This document shows positions 38,901 through 55,200 of a DNA stretch of 64,000 nucleotides, one piece after another. The stretch's first letter is position 1, and each line of letters starts with the position of its first letter. Source of the stretch: Fragum whitleyi (lineage: Eukaryota; Mollusca; Bivalvia; Cardiida; Cardiidae); NCBI GenBank assembly GCA_948146395.1, contig OX411549.1, positions 24,295,155 through 24,359,154 on the forward strand. The letters are read 5' to 3'. The translations under genes and the position numbers were made by a program. The notes under the pieces were generated by a model. That model did not search any database. It was given only the letters and a program-made list of their open reading frames with translations, and was not told where the DNA came from.

Positions 38901-40215
38901 TTATGATTGAAAACTTATTAAAACCTTATATGTTCATTTATTTATTTGAATTCCAAGTTTGAGAAAATTCACGGATGAGAATGGGAAAAGTTTTATTATC
39001 TCTGGCCCAGATATAGCATCTTACCAAATTAGCATTGTACCTCAAATACTTTTGAAGTTGGAGGAGAATCTTAAGTTATCAATTTAAGCTTTTCATTTCA
39101 GTTTTTGGGATATGGGTTAAAAAAATTGGCATTGACCTTCATGAAGCTAGTATATAGAATTGTCTAGTAATAAAAATCAATGTCCAGTTGTTAAACTATG
39201 CTTAAATATTCATTGGTCGGTGTAATCTTATCAGAAGAAAGAGAAATAATGCTGTTGAAAATTAGAGGTACACACTGTACAATTTTCAACTTTCAGCATT
39301 CTTCTTCTTCTTCTTCTCAATTTCTATGTCTGTTTCATATATGTCATGTTGATTTATTGCCAAATGTCATTTTTATGAAAACTTCCACTTTCTAAGTGCA
39401 ATTTGACCCTACAGAAAATAAATCTACACAAGCAACTGGACACAAAAGAATATGACATAAAAGTATTTGTTAACTCTGATTTATTTACCTGTGTTTCCCT
39501 AAAACTTAGTTTAATCTGTTAAAGTGATGATGTTGTCAAAAGGTATTATGTGACCAAAAGCTGTATGCATTATTTGATTTCAAGTTGTCTGTGGTTAAAT
39601 CCTGATTCTGAACCTAAACAGCTTAAAACATTGGAAAGGCCTTTTATGTATCTTGTCAGCAGTCTATACTATTCAAATTTTGATGTAAAACAAAATTTTA
39701 CAAATGATTAGTACTGGTCGATAAACTGTTTTCGTTAATTTTGAAAATTTAAAGTAATATTAATATTTTCAAACAGCATAAGTTATTTCCTTTTGTCAAA
39801 GAAATTGAAAACACAGTGGTATAGCTAAGGAACTTAGGATAACCCAACATTCTTATCTTATTACAGTGTTTTTGATTATTGAATCAGAAAATATCCTTGA
39901 CCCATTTCTAGATAACAAGGATTAAGACCCCAGGTCTGAATTCATAGACGTTGCCTATGATGCATTTAAGTTTTTGGGGAAGGAAACATTTAGGACTAAG
40001 GAAAAGTGCCTGTAACAGGTCATTTCTTCATTTTCCATGATGTTTCCAAAGGCCTCTCCCTAGGTGTTAAAAAGCTGGATTGTTGGGAAATGGGTAAATC
40101 ATGTTGATCATCTTGTATAAAATTGTGTAAATATTTGTATGCTTTTGTAAACCAATTTTGTGAGGACCATATGGAAGATTGGGAAACCAAATATGTATCC
40201 TCTTTAAATAAAGTC

Positions 40216-40247
<32 letters not shown>

Positions 40248-43200
40248 GATGCGCTACATATATCTAATCTCACACCAAATTACTGAATCAGCATTTGAAA
40301 TTGAATAGGGTTGAAGTTTAAGTTGAATGTATAGTTTAAGCAAACATACAGACAGCAGCCAAAAAATATATGACCCTTCTATGTATTAGATTAATATGGT
40401 ATTTTGGGTATTTGAGTATAAAGCGTTTATAAAAACTGTAAAACATCTGGGCCCCAGGTTATAAAACTTTTCTCATTCTCCATTCAAAATTTTCTCAAAT
40501 TCCAATTAGATATGAAGGCTGTAACTCTATTTCAATACTCATTTTAAGGTATCCACATAAAAGATAATATCAATAAGTTGTTATGAGTAACAACTTATTA
40601 ATATTATCTTTTATTTTCATACATTTTTTCAAATTTAAAATTTGAGAAAATTTTCAGTATAGCCTGAGAAAAGTTTTATTACCTCAAGCCCTGATAATTG
40701 AAACTCTGTACAACTTATTTGCAAACAGATAATGATCTAACACTCCACTCCACAAGGCTATAAATCACCCAAAAAAATACTAAAACTATTGAAAACCATT
40801 CATGAAACCACTCTATCAGCTAGTATCAAATACAAGAAATTTAAATATATAAAACAACAAAATGTTATCCACTTATCCCATTACCCCATTAATCATTATT
40901 CAAATCATTATACTTCATTAAACTTCCTCATATAATGGAAGTTTCTAAGACTTACAAGAATTGAAGAATTTTCAGTTTACATCTGGCATTGCAATTAAAT
41001 TGAATTAAATTCTGCATAATCATACGCTAAATCATTGTGAAACAAGGAAACATTGCTTAATAATTCAATATACTTGGTTTCCATCAATTTTCCTGCATTC
41101 TGATTTGAGTACGCAGCTCAATTGCAAGAATTACAAATCCATGAATGTGATCAGGTTTTTAGTTTCATAACTCCATGAGATCAATAAATACTCTGTTCAT
41201 CTCTTAATTCACAGGCAATATTCAAAACAACTCTTTTCATTGGAACTCTCCTTCATATGTCAAAATTATGGTTAGTGTTGGGGTTAGGGATTAAAGGATA
41301 GATATTTTGAGAAAGAAGAAACTGCTGGGAATTTTCAATCTGACAGAAACTTAAAAAGGCGAAATGATCACTCAATGTTCAGACTTAAAATTTGGACTTA
41401 AACATGCCCCCACCCGACCCAACGCTAAATAAAAATTTGCTGTTATAATGCCACATGAGTCTAGAGGATGATTTTTGTGAAATTAAGCTCATGTAGAAAT
41501 AATGTATTGCACAGAACTACACATGTCAAGATTTTATATCAGGTTTTATTAAGGCATTTGAAGAAACCCTACATGGGTGTTGAAGCATTTTGAAGGCCTT
41601 TGCAAATGTTAATGGTGTTATGGGAGACCACTCTCACTACTGTCCTGCGCAGCTTCTTTGGTTTAAATACAATGTCTGACACCTGCGTCAGGGAAGATCC
41701 TCTTCAACTCAGTGGTTACATGTAGCACATTGGATTAGGCCATAACAAAGGCAAAAAAACTTGAATTGACACTTTTATTGGATAAAAAGAAGGAGTAGCA
41801 TATTTATTTGAACCAGTACATGTACTGTTTAATATTTCAAAGAAACACTTTGTAGAAGCATTTTACCTAAGATTATGCCTGAAAAACTGTAATGCATTGC
41901 AGAATCACTTTTTAATACCAATGTTGCTTCATTATTCCATGGTGTCATGAAATTTAGGGTGAAAATTAGATGAACATCTTTGATTATGCTCTGTATTATT
42001 GTAAGATATGAATCACTTTTACACATTATACCAAGCAATGAGTATGCTCTTCCAAATCAGACTATTCTATTAAGTACTTTAAACAAAATGAATAATGGTA
42101 GTGGTAGTTCTACAACATTTAGGAACACATGTTCTTTCACAATGTTGACTGAGGTTTCCTAATGAAAATCATGAGGAAACCTCAGTTAACACTTTTAAAG
42201 TTCATTACTTCCGAAACTTTGTGGAACTTTACAGCTTCACTACCTTAACTTATTTTTTTGTGAGAAACAAATATTCTAGAAAAGACTAGGATTTTTAAAA
42301 TTGATTGAAGAATATTATTCCTGAAACAGATTTTTTAGTAAAAAAAGGACAGACCTTTATGGCATGTGAATTTACTGATTAAATCATATTTTTTTCCATT
42401 AACTCGAAGGATTTGTCCGATAACACATGCCTTTAACGACCCAAAAACATACATTTTATGTAAAAATCTTGCTTTACCAAACACACAAAGTTATTTAAAC
42501 CTAACACTGTTCCTAAAGGTTACTCTTTTTCTATGTCCCTACAAAAATAATTGTTTACATTAGAAAACAGTTGGTTAAAAAAATCACCATGCTAGTTAGA
42601 AGTCAACACACACAATTATATCTAACACCTTATATACCTTATCTTTGACTATTTTCTTCATCAGTCTATCTATTGCCACATACTGATAACATAACATAAC
42701 ATAAGATGTATTTATTCAGTAATTTAGGCCTCTGGCCCATTATACTGATAAAGGTATGAAACAGTAATACAATGTATAACCATTTGAAACCACAGTAAAA
42801 CTAAATCTCTTTGCTTAAAAAAAATCAAATCTACATTTGCAAACGAATGATAAAAGTATTTATGAGCCTCTGCATGAGATTTGCAACAGTTTCATATATG
42901 TACATAGTAAAGTCTCTGACCAGCCTATGCATCTGCACAGTCTGACCAGAGTCTTCACTATGCATTTAGTAGATAGATAATGTCTCAAAGTACTTGTAAA
43001 CCATCGGGTAAGATTGCATTTGCAGTGGCGGCTGTCTACACCGCTCAACGTTTGCACTTGTGCACATTTCAAATTATTTGAGATGTCTTGCACAGGCTCT
43101 TTTAAGTTTGATTTTAGTCCTTCAAAACAACATCCAGGGTCCAAACCTCAGTTTGGAGAAACAAAACACTAGTAATAGCTTTCATCTTGCAATCCACATG

Positions 43201-46200
43201 TGAATGTGCAAAGTAGCTTACCATTTTTTTTTTCAGGATGTTTATGAGCATTTTTTCATCCTGAACGCAGGAATATTAACTAACCAGTTTAACTTACTAT
43301 CTGATATTAGACCAGAGCACACCATGTTGATGGCATCTGTTGGCATGGTAAAATGTGTGATAAAAAGGGCATGATTTAACATCCGGAATTATATCCCTTG
43401 AAAGAATAGGTTGCTTTATGATGGTGAATAGTTTCAAGAGGATACAAGCAGTAACAAGAGGACCAAGATGGTCCTAGATCGCTCACCTGAGTCTCTTTGA
43501 CCCCTGGGACATCACATTAATTAGATAGGCAGATGTCAAAAAGAAGATAATTGCCTAAAATCAATACCATGGAACGTTTTCAGCGAAGAGCAAGACAGAT
43601 ATGCCCTTTTGCTCTTTGATTCTATGTAAAAAGGGATGCACCCGGGTGGACCCCAAATGCGACCCCAGGGTCTTGATATGAACAAACTTGGAAGAGGTCC
43701 ATAAGATGATGCTACATACTACATATGAAAGCTGTCTGCCTACTGGTTTCAGAGAAGAAGATTATTGAAGGTTTTCCTATTTTCACCCTTCGTGCTCAGA
43801 TGAGCTGAAAGAGATGTGCCCAGGTGGAGCCCAAATATGACCCAAGGGTCTTGATATGAGCAAACTTGGTAGGGGCCCACTAGATAATGCTACATACCAA
43901 AAATGAAAGCAGCGTGTCCTCTAGTTTCGATTAAAGAAGGTTTTAAAGATTTTCGCTCATTGATTCTATGTAAAAAGAGTTGCGGCCGGGCGGAGCCCAA
44001 ATATGATCCTAGGGTCTTGATATGAACAAACTTGGTAGAGGTCCATTAGATGATGCTACATACGAAATATGAAAGCTGTCTGCCTTCTGGTTTCATAGAA
44101 GAAGATTTTTGAAGATTTTCATTTTTTTACCCTTCGTGCTCATAAGAGACAAAGGGATGCACCCGTGCAAAGCCCAAATATGACCCAAGGGTCTTGATAT
44201 GAACAAACTTGGTAGAGGCCCACTAGGTGATGCGACATACAAAATATGAAAGCTGTCTGCCATCTGGTTTCAGAGAAGAAGATTTTTAAAGATTTTCGCT
44301 CTTTGATTCTATGTAAAAAGGGTTGGGCCCGGGCAAAGCCCAAATATGACCCCAGGGTCTTGATATGAACAAACTTGGTAGAGGGCCACTAGATGATGCT
44401 ACATACAAAGTATAAAAGCTGTCTGCCTTCTGGTTTCAGAGAAGAAGATTTTTAAAGATTTTCATATTTTCACCCTTTTTGTTAAGGGTAAAGGGAAAGT
44501 TAAGGGTGGATTTCATTTATTTGAACAACTTTGGTAGAGCTTGACCCAAGGAACATCCCTGCCAAGATTTCATCAAGATTGGCCCACTGGTTTAGGAGGA
44601 GAAGATGTTTAAAGAAATTGTGGATGACGCACGGTGCACGACGGACATTCTACGATCACAATAGCTCACCTTGAGCTCAGGTGAGCTAAAAACAGATATA
44701 TAACCAAATTTTGAAGACAATTTGACAGCTCAGTTCAAAACAGTTATAAATCCCTATATGTTTATAGGGAGTTACAACCGTTTTGTGCTGAGCCAACAAA
44801 TTATACTGATGGAAACAAGAGGCTACAATGATACCTAGGGATTTTCAGAAAGACAAAAATTTTCTTTGCAATGTAATGAAGTATACATTGTATCAAAATA
44901 TGGATTTGACTTAAATGATAATTTGGCTTCATATAAGCTTTAAAATGTAAGACACACAAATTATTTCCAAAATTGGGAAATTAGAGTTAGGAACTCAAAA
45001 CTAAAATGAATAATTTTGCATGATCTGCAGCACTAATCAATTTTCAAGGTACCCGTAGGTCTGGGATAGACAAGGTAAGCTAAAACTTATTACTCTTAGT
45101 CTTGTGTTTTATGTATGCACTAGAAACAAATTGACACGATTTTATAATTGAAATAAGATAAAATTATACACTTCATCATAGTTTTCCAAATGATTGAATA
45201 CAAAACATTAAATCAAACCCTTAAATATGACAGAAGCCTTCTATGGAACTCTTTGAACAATTCTTAGTGTTGACACTGTTTACCATAGTACCTTGAAATA
45301 TTCGTATGAATTTGTATTCAAAGTATGAATAGACAAGGTTCAATAGAGAAAAATTTGCTTATTTGCAAACAATCCATTCTTTTGATTTCCTTGGAAAAAA
45401 GCTTAAAAAATATTGATGAAAATGGAGAAATTGCTTATTAAAAGCAATTTCTATATTGCCAACAATAGTTATTTTATTTCTCAAAAGAACAAAAGTTTTA
45501 AAACATTTCATGAACTTCAATTTGTCGTCTACAACTTCTTTGAAACTGGGCGACTAAACATTTGTGTCATCTTGTAAAGGATTTGCCTTGATTGATTGAT
45601 TTATTGAATGGAGTTTTAATCCGCTTTCAACAATCTTTCAGTTATATCGTCAGGAGTTGGAACTCCTAATAATAAATTCCTGGTATTTCTCACCCCAGTA
45701 CTACCATTACATCTTTTCCTAGCCTCCAGCTGCTATCCGCCATAGGTCTACAATTTGAACCCATTGGTGGGAGACAAATAGTCGGAAAGGATGAGCGCCA
45801 CTGTTGGGGATAGAAATGGGATTTGCCATGAAACTTAAATGTATGACAGGGAGATGTGTAAAGTACTGACTAAAGTCAGTCTGTAGGGAAGGCAAAGTCT
45901 GACTAGTAGCAGGGATCAAAACTAATACCAGTCCTCAGGCCCCAGACCTGTGGATTTTAGGGAGGACTGACAAAAGTTACCATGTTGCAGGTCCTTCAGG
46001 CCTGTAGGCTGTAGTTAATGGCAATTGTATTTCCAATCTGAATAGTTTTGAAAAAAAAGTTGCTTTTCCAATACTAAAATCTGCATTACCATATAGAAAA
46101 CATAATGGTCACAAGAAAGTTCTTCTTTTCACACAATGTTTTCATTGCAGTTTACTTCCAAATTGCTAAAATTAAACATGGTTTTAGTAGAGGACCTATT

Positions 46201-49200
46201 TTCACCAGAGAAGACATGTAATGATTAGGATCAATAGGTCCTCACGGCTGGTGGCAAAAAGTAGTCAGAGTCGAACCCTGACTTTGAGCAAAACTTTTCA
46301 CCTTTGGAAGATTTTCCTAAATCTAGTACAACCTTTGGCCTGTCTTGTAAAATGACTTCACAGTAAGACCTCAGATTGACAACTACTTGATTTAAGTTAA
46401 ACTAGTCTCCAAAAATGTTCCCTTGTTATGACAAGAATAACTGATTTACAATTGTGAAAGTAATTGTGTTTTTGAATATGAAATGTAAACGAATGAATCA
46501 TTATGTATGAAATGGATGAAAAAATTAATATTGTTATATAAAACCAATCCATGCTTTACTTACATCCTTTTTCTGCGACTTAACAAGCTAAAATATGATC
46601 ATATGATATATAAAATATGCCAATAAATAAATGGCTTAGCATAAGGTAATTAGTGAAATTTTTACAAAACAAGAGGGCCATAGTGGCCCTAAAACGCTTA
46701 CCTGAATGAACTTTCTAAAATTTTCAAAAGCAGGTTTAGAAAGAGAATGATGATTAAATGTCACTTAGCTAAATAATGCTGTTGCTTCTACAAAACTTGA
46801 GAATCCTTTATTTCAATCTTCAGGTAAACTTACAAGTTTTTTTCTATGATTTGATTCTGTGACCTAGTTTTTGACCCAAAATGACCTGATTTCAAAGTCA
46901 TCCAAAATTGCATCAATTTAATCATTTTGACCAAATTTCAAGATGATCTGGCGAAAAATGTGGCCTCTAGCGTGAATACAAGGTTTTTCTAAGATTTGAC
47001 CAAATGACCCAGCCTTTGACCCATTTGCAAACTTGTTTTGGATTTCATCAAGACAATCATTCTGACCAAATTTCAGGTTGATCGGGCAAAAAAAGAGGCC
47101 TCTAGAGTGCATATACGATTTTTCTAAGATTTGACCCCATGACCTAGTTTTTGAACCCAGTTGACCCAATTTTGATCTCGTCCGAGATTTTATCAAGACA
47201 ATCATTCTGACCAAATTTCAGGTTGATCGGGCAAAAAATGTGGCTTCTAGAGTGTATACAAGGTTTTTCTAATATTTGACCCAATGATCTAGTATTTGAC
47301 CCCAGTTGACCCAATTCCAAACTTGTCTAAGATTTTAATTAAGACAATTATTCAGACCAAATTTCAATTTGATCGGGCAAAAAATGTGGCCTCTAGAGTG
47401 CAAACAAGGTTTTTCTAAGATTTGACCCCATGACCTATTTTTTGACCCCAGTTGACCCAATTTTGATCTCGTCCGAGATTTTATCAAGACAGTCATTCTG
47501 ACCAAATTTCAGGTTGATCGGGCAAAAAATGTGGCCTCTAGAGTGTATACAAGGTTCTTCTAATATTTGACCCAATGATCTAGTATTTGACCCCAGTTGA
47601 CCCAATTCCAAACTTGTCTAAGATTTTAATTAAGACAATTATTCAGACCAAACTTCAGGTTGATCGGGCAAAAAATGTGGCCTCTAGAGTGCATACAAGG
47701 TTTTTCTAAGATTTGACCCCATGACCTAGTTTTTGACCCCAGTTGACCCAATTTTGATCTCGTCTAAGATTTTATTAAGATAATCATTCTGACCAAATTT
47801 CAGGTTGATCGGGCCAAAAATGTGGCTTCTATAGTGCATACAAGGCAAATGTTGACGACGGACAAGTTTTATGCCTTAGTGGGATGAGCAGCCGGTGGCT
47901 CAGATGAAATGTTGTGGTTGTACTGGTACAAGAAAAAACAGTAAATCTGGAAGGTGCACCAGCTGCTTGGAAATAATTGCAATAGTGTTGAAAGTGGCAT
48001 ATCAATCCGTATGACCAAAACTATAAGAAGTACCTATAAATAAAATAAAATGTAAACTGAAATTTTCTCCACTCGTCCCTGGACAAGTGAAAGATGATTT
48101 TCTACTTGTCTGGATCAAAATGAACTTGCATGCAAAATAAAAAAAAAAATAGATAAATATTGAGAAAAAATTGTCTTTAATGAAGAAAATGCTGGAGCCC
48201 AGTATTTTCATCATTAAAAACAATATTCACTAACCTATTATACAAACATTAGGCTAATAAATCTATTACATCTGTAAGTATCATTCAACAATTTACTGTG
48301 GTATTCACTTGGTCATGGACAAGTGGCCTTGAAAAATGTTCTTGTCCCCTGGTGGGAAAGCCCGTGTTGGACAAGTCAGACATGAAAATTCTACACCCCT
48401 GACAATAGTTTTATTTCTGGCCCCTAAATTTTCACTAACTCTGAACAAACCTTTTCGAGTGAGGCCTCTAGTTTACCGGAATGTATTTTGAGATCACTGG
48501 AACGACTGTTTGAAGCCTCAAGTTCTACTGCTAGATGTTGGTTCTGGACTAGAGCTTTGTTAAGACTGCTTTTTAGTTTGTCTTTGTCTTCTTCCAAGTT
48601 GGACTTTTCCTGTTTAAAATTTAACATGTATATAGAATTTTGGATTAAGTATCCTCCGAAATCAGTTTAGACTGATCCAAATTTGGAGATGTAGGCAATA
48701 ACCATTTCTGAGTGATCAAGTTTTCAAAAGTTTTTATTCTCTGGATATATGTAGAAAACAACCAGGAAGAGGAAACAATGAGGGATATCGGTTGCTTATC
48801 TCCCTTGAAATACTCCCAAAGGAGGAAGGGTCCAAATCAGTGGTTCTTTGGGTTTTATCCTTATTTTCTTTGTACTTTAAGATTTAAAGATAAGCTCTAA
48901 ATCAAATTGTTCGCAATTTATAAGATACATTTGACGTAAAATAAATATTTATCTTATTCTTTGCTGTTGAAAACTGTATCATAAATACGAATTGCATAAA
49001 TAAGCATTTTGTAATTATAAAATTAAAATTTGCAACTTCTCCAAAGAAACTATGGGTAAAATCCAAGGAAAATTGCTAGAAGGACCGCTAATGATTTTGG
49101 AACACCTCTGATTTAGTCCACAAAACAAACAAGGGAGATAACACACCAAAGTCTCCCATTATTTGTTACAAGCAATTTATCCTGGACCTGTGATAGGGCT

Positions 49201-52200
49201 TCAATGTATTATCTCAGTAGTCTGAGCAGGGACCAAGCTGCTTAAAAAAAGTAGTTCCTCCAGTGAAACTGAAAAGTGTTATCGTCACTAGTGATGATTT
49301 CAAAATTTATTACACTAGGAAATCCAAAGATTTCACTGCCAGGAATGTAATAAAAAATACTTACTACAGTACATTTAAAAACTGATTTTACTCTTTTTCA
49401 CAACTCACTTGTCCTGTTACAAAGCATTTTATTTAAAAAGTTAATACCTTCAAGAGTGAATCTATCTGGTCCTGGTACCATCTTATTTTAGACTGTAGTG
49501 TGTCAACCAGGCTTCGTTTGGCCGTCACTTCTTTCTGCATCTTGTCTGCAACCTTTACTGCTGTATTATCTACTGATTCTCGCTTTCTCAGGGCCTTTTG
49601 GGTTAGAGCAAGGTCCTGCTCAACAGCTGTAAAAGAGAGCTTATATTCCATATCTTGATTATAAAATTTAAGACTGGTAAAAACTCAAGGAAAGCAAATT
49701 AAAGAAGAAAACAAATACAAACAGACAAAATATTGAATTACTTAATCCCTATGGATAGAAAACATTGTGAGAAGTGATTAAAAGACTTTTTCCTTGGGGG
49801 AATGAAAATGTATAATTCAGCAGGAATGATGTATCTGTGTGTGACATTTCCAACAATTTAAATATTCATCATGTGCAAACACTGAGTAGCGTAGACAGCT
49901 ACATACTGTAAATATAAAATTACCTGATGGTCTACAGATATTTTGAGACCTACTAAGGGCATAGTGAAGACTCTGGTTAGACTGTGCAGATGCACAGGCT
50001 GGTCAGAGTCTTTACTTTGCAAATATTGGAAATTGTTGGAAATCTCATGCACAGACTCACTTATCATTTGCAATTATTATAAGCTCTGACAGTTTTACTG
50101 GACTGTTAACACACCTATCTTAAGCTCTAGTAATGAGCTTACATTAAGGTAGGTCCATCACCAAAGTCATTTAAATTTGTATCAATACCTTAGCATGACA
50201 TTTTAAAAAAATCCAAAACTGCACCAGACAAAGACTCTGGGCCCGTTCTACTAAACTTTTTACCAAAGACTCAATCGTGAGTCAAAATCACAAATCGTAC
50301 CTGGTTTTTTCATTCATTGTTAGATTCTATCTTGCAACATCTCATAAGAGTGGTCTTCAGGGCCCGAGGTTATAAACCATTCTCTATCATGAAACAAGCC
50401 GCCCATTAGCTCTGAACCCGGAAGTTTTTCTGCGCTCGAAGATTTAAAGGAAATGGAGTGTTTGTATCCGATCATTTCAATATAACTACTTTTTGTTTTT
50501 ATCTTTGATTTAATTTATATGCTATTGTGGCCGAAACATGTCAATCTTTTCGCTCTGAACAGATTATAACGCTCCGGTTATAAGGTTATTAAGCAGGTTG
50601 GGTAGGACGGTGGATTTTTGACAACCCATCTCTAAGTGATTATGTATCAATTATAGTTGTAGTACAGCCTCGATGAATGAACATGTCTAGTTATTGCAAT
50701 TTACTCTTTGATTGAACCATAAAACTTAAACTTTGTTGCCTGTCAAAATCCGCCTTTGGCATGTTTATAAAGCATGGAGTGTAAGCTGAGGGACCCTCAT
50801 TACATGTATGTACATTTACTAGTTGGAGACCAATTCTCGCTGAGTACCTGTTCTCGCCCACCTGTTCTCGCCAACCGCACAGGTTCACGTTAATAATTTG
50901 TTGTAAACTAATATTGCGTCTTTACTATGTAAATGGTCTGTTGTTGAGAACTCGTATGTGGCGAGAATTTGTCTCCAACCAGTAGGGCCCTGGATAAGAT
51001 CAACTGTTGTTCAACATATCTTGCAAGAAAGAAGATACACCCTGTAGGGTAATGTTTTAAGATAATTTATCTAGAGCTATGCTAGACCAAACAGGTTCCT
51101 TGATAAAAGGTAGAACTTCATTTTTTAGTGGTCACGATATCACTTTCACTATATATTTCATGTATGTCCAGACATGAGACATTGATGCCATTTTTCGATA
51201 ATGTTTTCAAAAAATAAAAGTTAATCATTTTAGTATTTTCTTTATTTCAGTTGTGATCTCCGCAAAACAAACTACTTACAGAACATTACAGTATAGAGGA
51301 AACTGCTGGATGGAAAACTCGACTGAATGGATTTAAATGAATACTGCAATTTGGCCAAATTACAGTGAAAGTGGCTTTAAACCTTAAAAGACTTTGTCAA
51401 ATGATATAGTTACATCCGCTAACCATATTATGGACCTCTCAAAGCTTAAAATGCCCTGACATTTGTATCTCTGTTGCTTTCATGGAAACAGCTATGTATT
51501 CAATAGAAGAGGAAAGAGCATGGGAATAATCTAGATAGCCAGTTTAATTTTGTGTCAGTATGACTGCTATGATAAATTTGCTTCTGTCTCCAGGACAATT
51601 AAGTTGTACCAAGTTCGAGACAGTACAAGAACCAAGGTTGATAGCAGCTTCCAGGAAACAAACTCAGGACCTCTTGATCAAGAGATGCTCAACTGCCCAA
51701 CCATGGACACTATTAACTTGTTCACATTTTGAATTTAATTTTTTCTGTAAATGTTTATGAATAGAGACAATTTAATATAAGTAGAACCTGAAATTCTCAT
51801 AATCTTTATTGTCTATGCAAATTAAGTTTTGATCCAATTGGCAAAAAGCTAATACATATTGTCATGATGTTTTGTCTGTTTGTTCAACCATACTTTTTTG
51901 TTATATCCCCCACCTAGAAGGGGGTATATTAGTTTCACCATGTCCATCTGTCCGTCCATGAACCCATAGACCTTTTAGTTTCCGGACTCTAACTTAGGAA
52001 ACAAGTGACCTAGAGTCATCAAAGTTCATACAAATGCTGCTTATGACCCAAGGAAGTGCCCTTTCGTTTTTGAGTCACTTAGGTCAAAGGTCAAGGTCAC
52101 AGTCATTTTTCTAACTCAAGAACCAAGTGACCTACAATCAATCACAGGCATATAACTTGAATTTTCAATATTTGTTACAAACACATTCTGCACTGAGAGC

Positions 52201-55200
52201 ACTTATATTTTGACAAAGCTAGTGTTGGGTGTTAGTCTGCTTTGCATCAGCTCTAGTTTGAGCTACTGAGGCTCTTCATATCTTTACCATATGAAGCCTT
52301 ATACAAACAAATCAAAGAAATTATAATCTGCTTCGTGGGAAGGCTTAAATTTAATACGGTAAATAATACCAGTAAATAGTCTAAACTTTGAAAATCTTCC
52401 TAAGAAAATACATTCATGGTCAATTTTAAGCAATATTAATAAGTTCTTTCAAGACATTTAAATTGGCTGAAGATAATAGTCCGAACGCTTGTTAGAAATG
52501 TTATGATTAATTTAAATCTGTGTAAAATAACATTAAAGGGATAACAGGTGGTGTGGACAAGGATCAGGCTACACATAGAGCACTGATCTTTGCCTTTACT
52601 ACCTGCAGGTTGAGCATGGCAAGGTTTAATTAAGATGCTACTTTCTGTGTATGGTATACAGTGGAGACTTAGATGACAATATCTTCAGCATCTTGAGAGT
52701 CAATTTCAAATTCTACAAGAAAGATCCATTGAAGACCATCAAAACTAATTTGATGGTTCAATTTTAAACAGTTGCAACTGCCTATATATATATAGGCGTT
52801 TACAACTGTTTTACACTATTCCAACCTTGATCCATGTGCAAAGATTTCCTACTTGGGATTGTACAACTGGAAACCTAATTTTCTCATGATATTCCTCAGT
52901 GAGCTATCAAAATAGCTTAACCTCAGATTTGTTCCAACATTTTGCTTGCCCACTTTGCGAATTTTTTTTAATGATACTATGTATTCCAGATTTTCCGACT
53001 AGATAGATTTTTGCCATTATTCTACACGGTCTGGGCTGCCATTCCCTACCTATGAACTGTTCATGCATTATATAAAGATGAAAACTATGGATAAAAGCAA
53101 CTTTTTCTTTATTCACTATGCAAAAAAAGATCAAACAAGGAGCATTACTCCAAGAAAAATACTTCCAGAGATATCCCCTTCAATAGTTTGGAAAGCTTTT
53201 GTGACTGTGAACACACATGCCGAGTTTCATGAAGATATTGTCAATAAAAACAGAGATATCACCAAGGTTAAAGTTTGTTACGCCAAGGTGATCCTTATAA
53301 CTCAGGTTTTCTCCGAAAACAGCCTGGCTAATAATTAAAACAAGATCCCGAAAGGGGCCTGTATCTCTCCACTTGCTTTCAAATATTAATCACTGAGAAA
53401 ATCAGTCCGATATGGAAGTTTACAAGAAAATTTGGGAAGAGGCCAAGAGCTGGAAAGAAGGTGTAGACTAAACCTTCAATGGAAAGCCACTTTTCAAAAT
53501 ATATATATGTGATCCAGCATGCAAAAATCTGGTTAGTGCATAAAAAGTTGACCCTTGTCAGACTGTGTGGAATGTGCAGACTGACAATGGTCGAAACCTT
53601 TTGCACTTTACTTATTTTCTGAATCTAAATTAATCAATCTACTTTCGGGTGAGTGAAGTTTTTAAATGGGGCTAGTTCTTGAACCAATCTTTTTTTCAAG
53701 TATTTTTTTTAAATAAGTGCCCAGATGGTCCCTTTTTGCGTGATGGCTCACATGTAAAAGTATTGATTCTAAATAGGAAAAGTTCTGTTTTTATTAGATA
53801 GATATGTCTTGATGGATTTTTTACAATGAAACAATACTATATATAGCATAGGAAAAAAGATTTGTATGTTTTCAACAATCTTCCAGCTATATTGTGGCAA
53901 CTGGAGCACCTACAAGGGATTCCTGGTATTTCTCTCACCAGTAATACCTCTGTTGGCTCTTTATTACACATTTGGCTCCTCCTTTCTCATAATATTCTAT
54001 ACTTAAAGAAGAACTGAGAATGGTTATCTCTGTTTGATGGTAAGGTGATAAATTATCAGACCTAAGGTAGTAATAGAGTTCAAACACAGCTTGGGTAAGT
54101 TTCCCTCAATATTTGGTAAAAGTCATGCGAATTTCGACACTTTTTTATCCACAGATGATTGTACAACTTCTTTTCAGCCAATGATTATTTTGACCTTTGG
54201 TAGGATAAGCAAGCAACTGCTCAGTGAAGTCTAGGTGAACGAGCAAATTGACAGGAAGTCATGGTCTGATGCACAAGCTTCGTATTACTTAAATGTCATA
54301 AAACTGAAAATACCAGGGCTCGTATTAGTGTTTCAAATTAGGTAGTACTTGACCCCTTACCTGTTAAACTCTAGGGATTGTAACAGATTCTAAAGGGGTC
54401 AAAAGAGCAGAAAGAGCAAATTTTCAGTCGAATTTTGTATGTTTAAGAGTTGATTGGCCTTTTCTTGTAAAGATAGGAAGCATTGTGTTGTAAAATTTTA
54501 AATAGTCTATAGGATGCATAAAAAAGTTTTGACTCTAAGAAAGTTCTCTCAGGGGGGTCACAATGACCCCCTTGGGAGAAATTTCTAAGGGTCAAAATAA
54601 GATATCAGATTTTTGAGGGTCAAAACCCTGGTTTAAGGGTCAAGCAAGAGCCCTGAATACTGTAGTAATTTGATTTTTGACTCAAAACGAACAAATTGTT
54701 ATCTATTAGACACCTTTTATTTTTCAAACACCAGTCTAATTACTATCAAAATCTCTTAACATTTATAACAAGTCAAACATTTTTTCATCTTCATAAATTA
54801 AAATCATTAAATTTGTTACTTTCTGCAGCTAAAAAAATGCCTTAAATTTTTCCCTGTAGCTAGTGCTAACAAGAACAAGTGCCAAAGGGAGGCCTGTTTG
54901 TCCTCTGACAAAGCCACATATGCAACATTAACATTTTTAAAGGCAACTTGATTCTATGGGATATATTTCAAAATCAGCCCAGAGTTCAGAATGCAAAAAT
55001 TTTGGCTAACATTTAATTAGGTGGTTGAAGTCAACCCTCATTTTTGCATTTGACATGCTGTGAACTTAACCTCAAGCTATCTGAAAATTTCTTTCAAATA
55101 GCACAATAGCTCATGATGGTGAATAATCATGCCAAGTAATTTTGAATTCCATCCTTAATTGATAGAGTATTGCCCGAACAAATTCTGACAGACTGGCGGA

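Noticed and set aside
41620..41750. SINE-like tRNA head
   Set aside because: Some box-like words occur, but there is no matching copy in the window and no body or tail.
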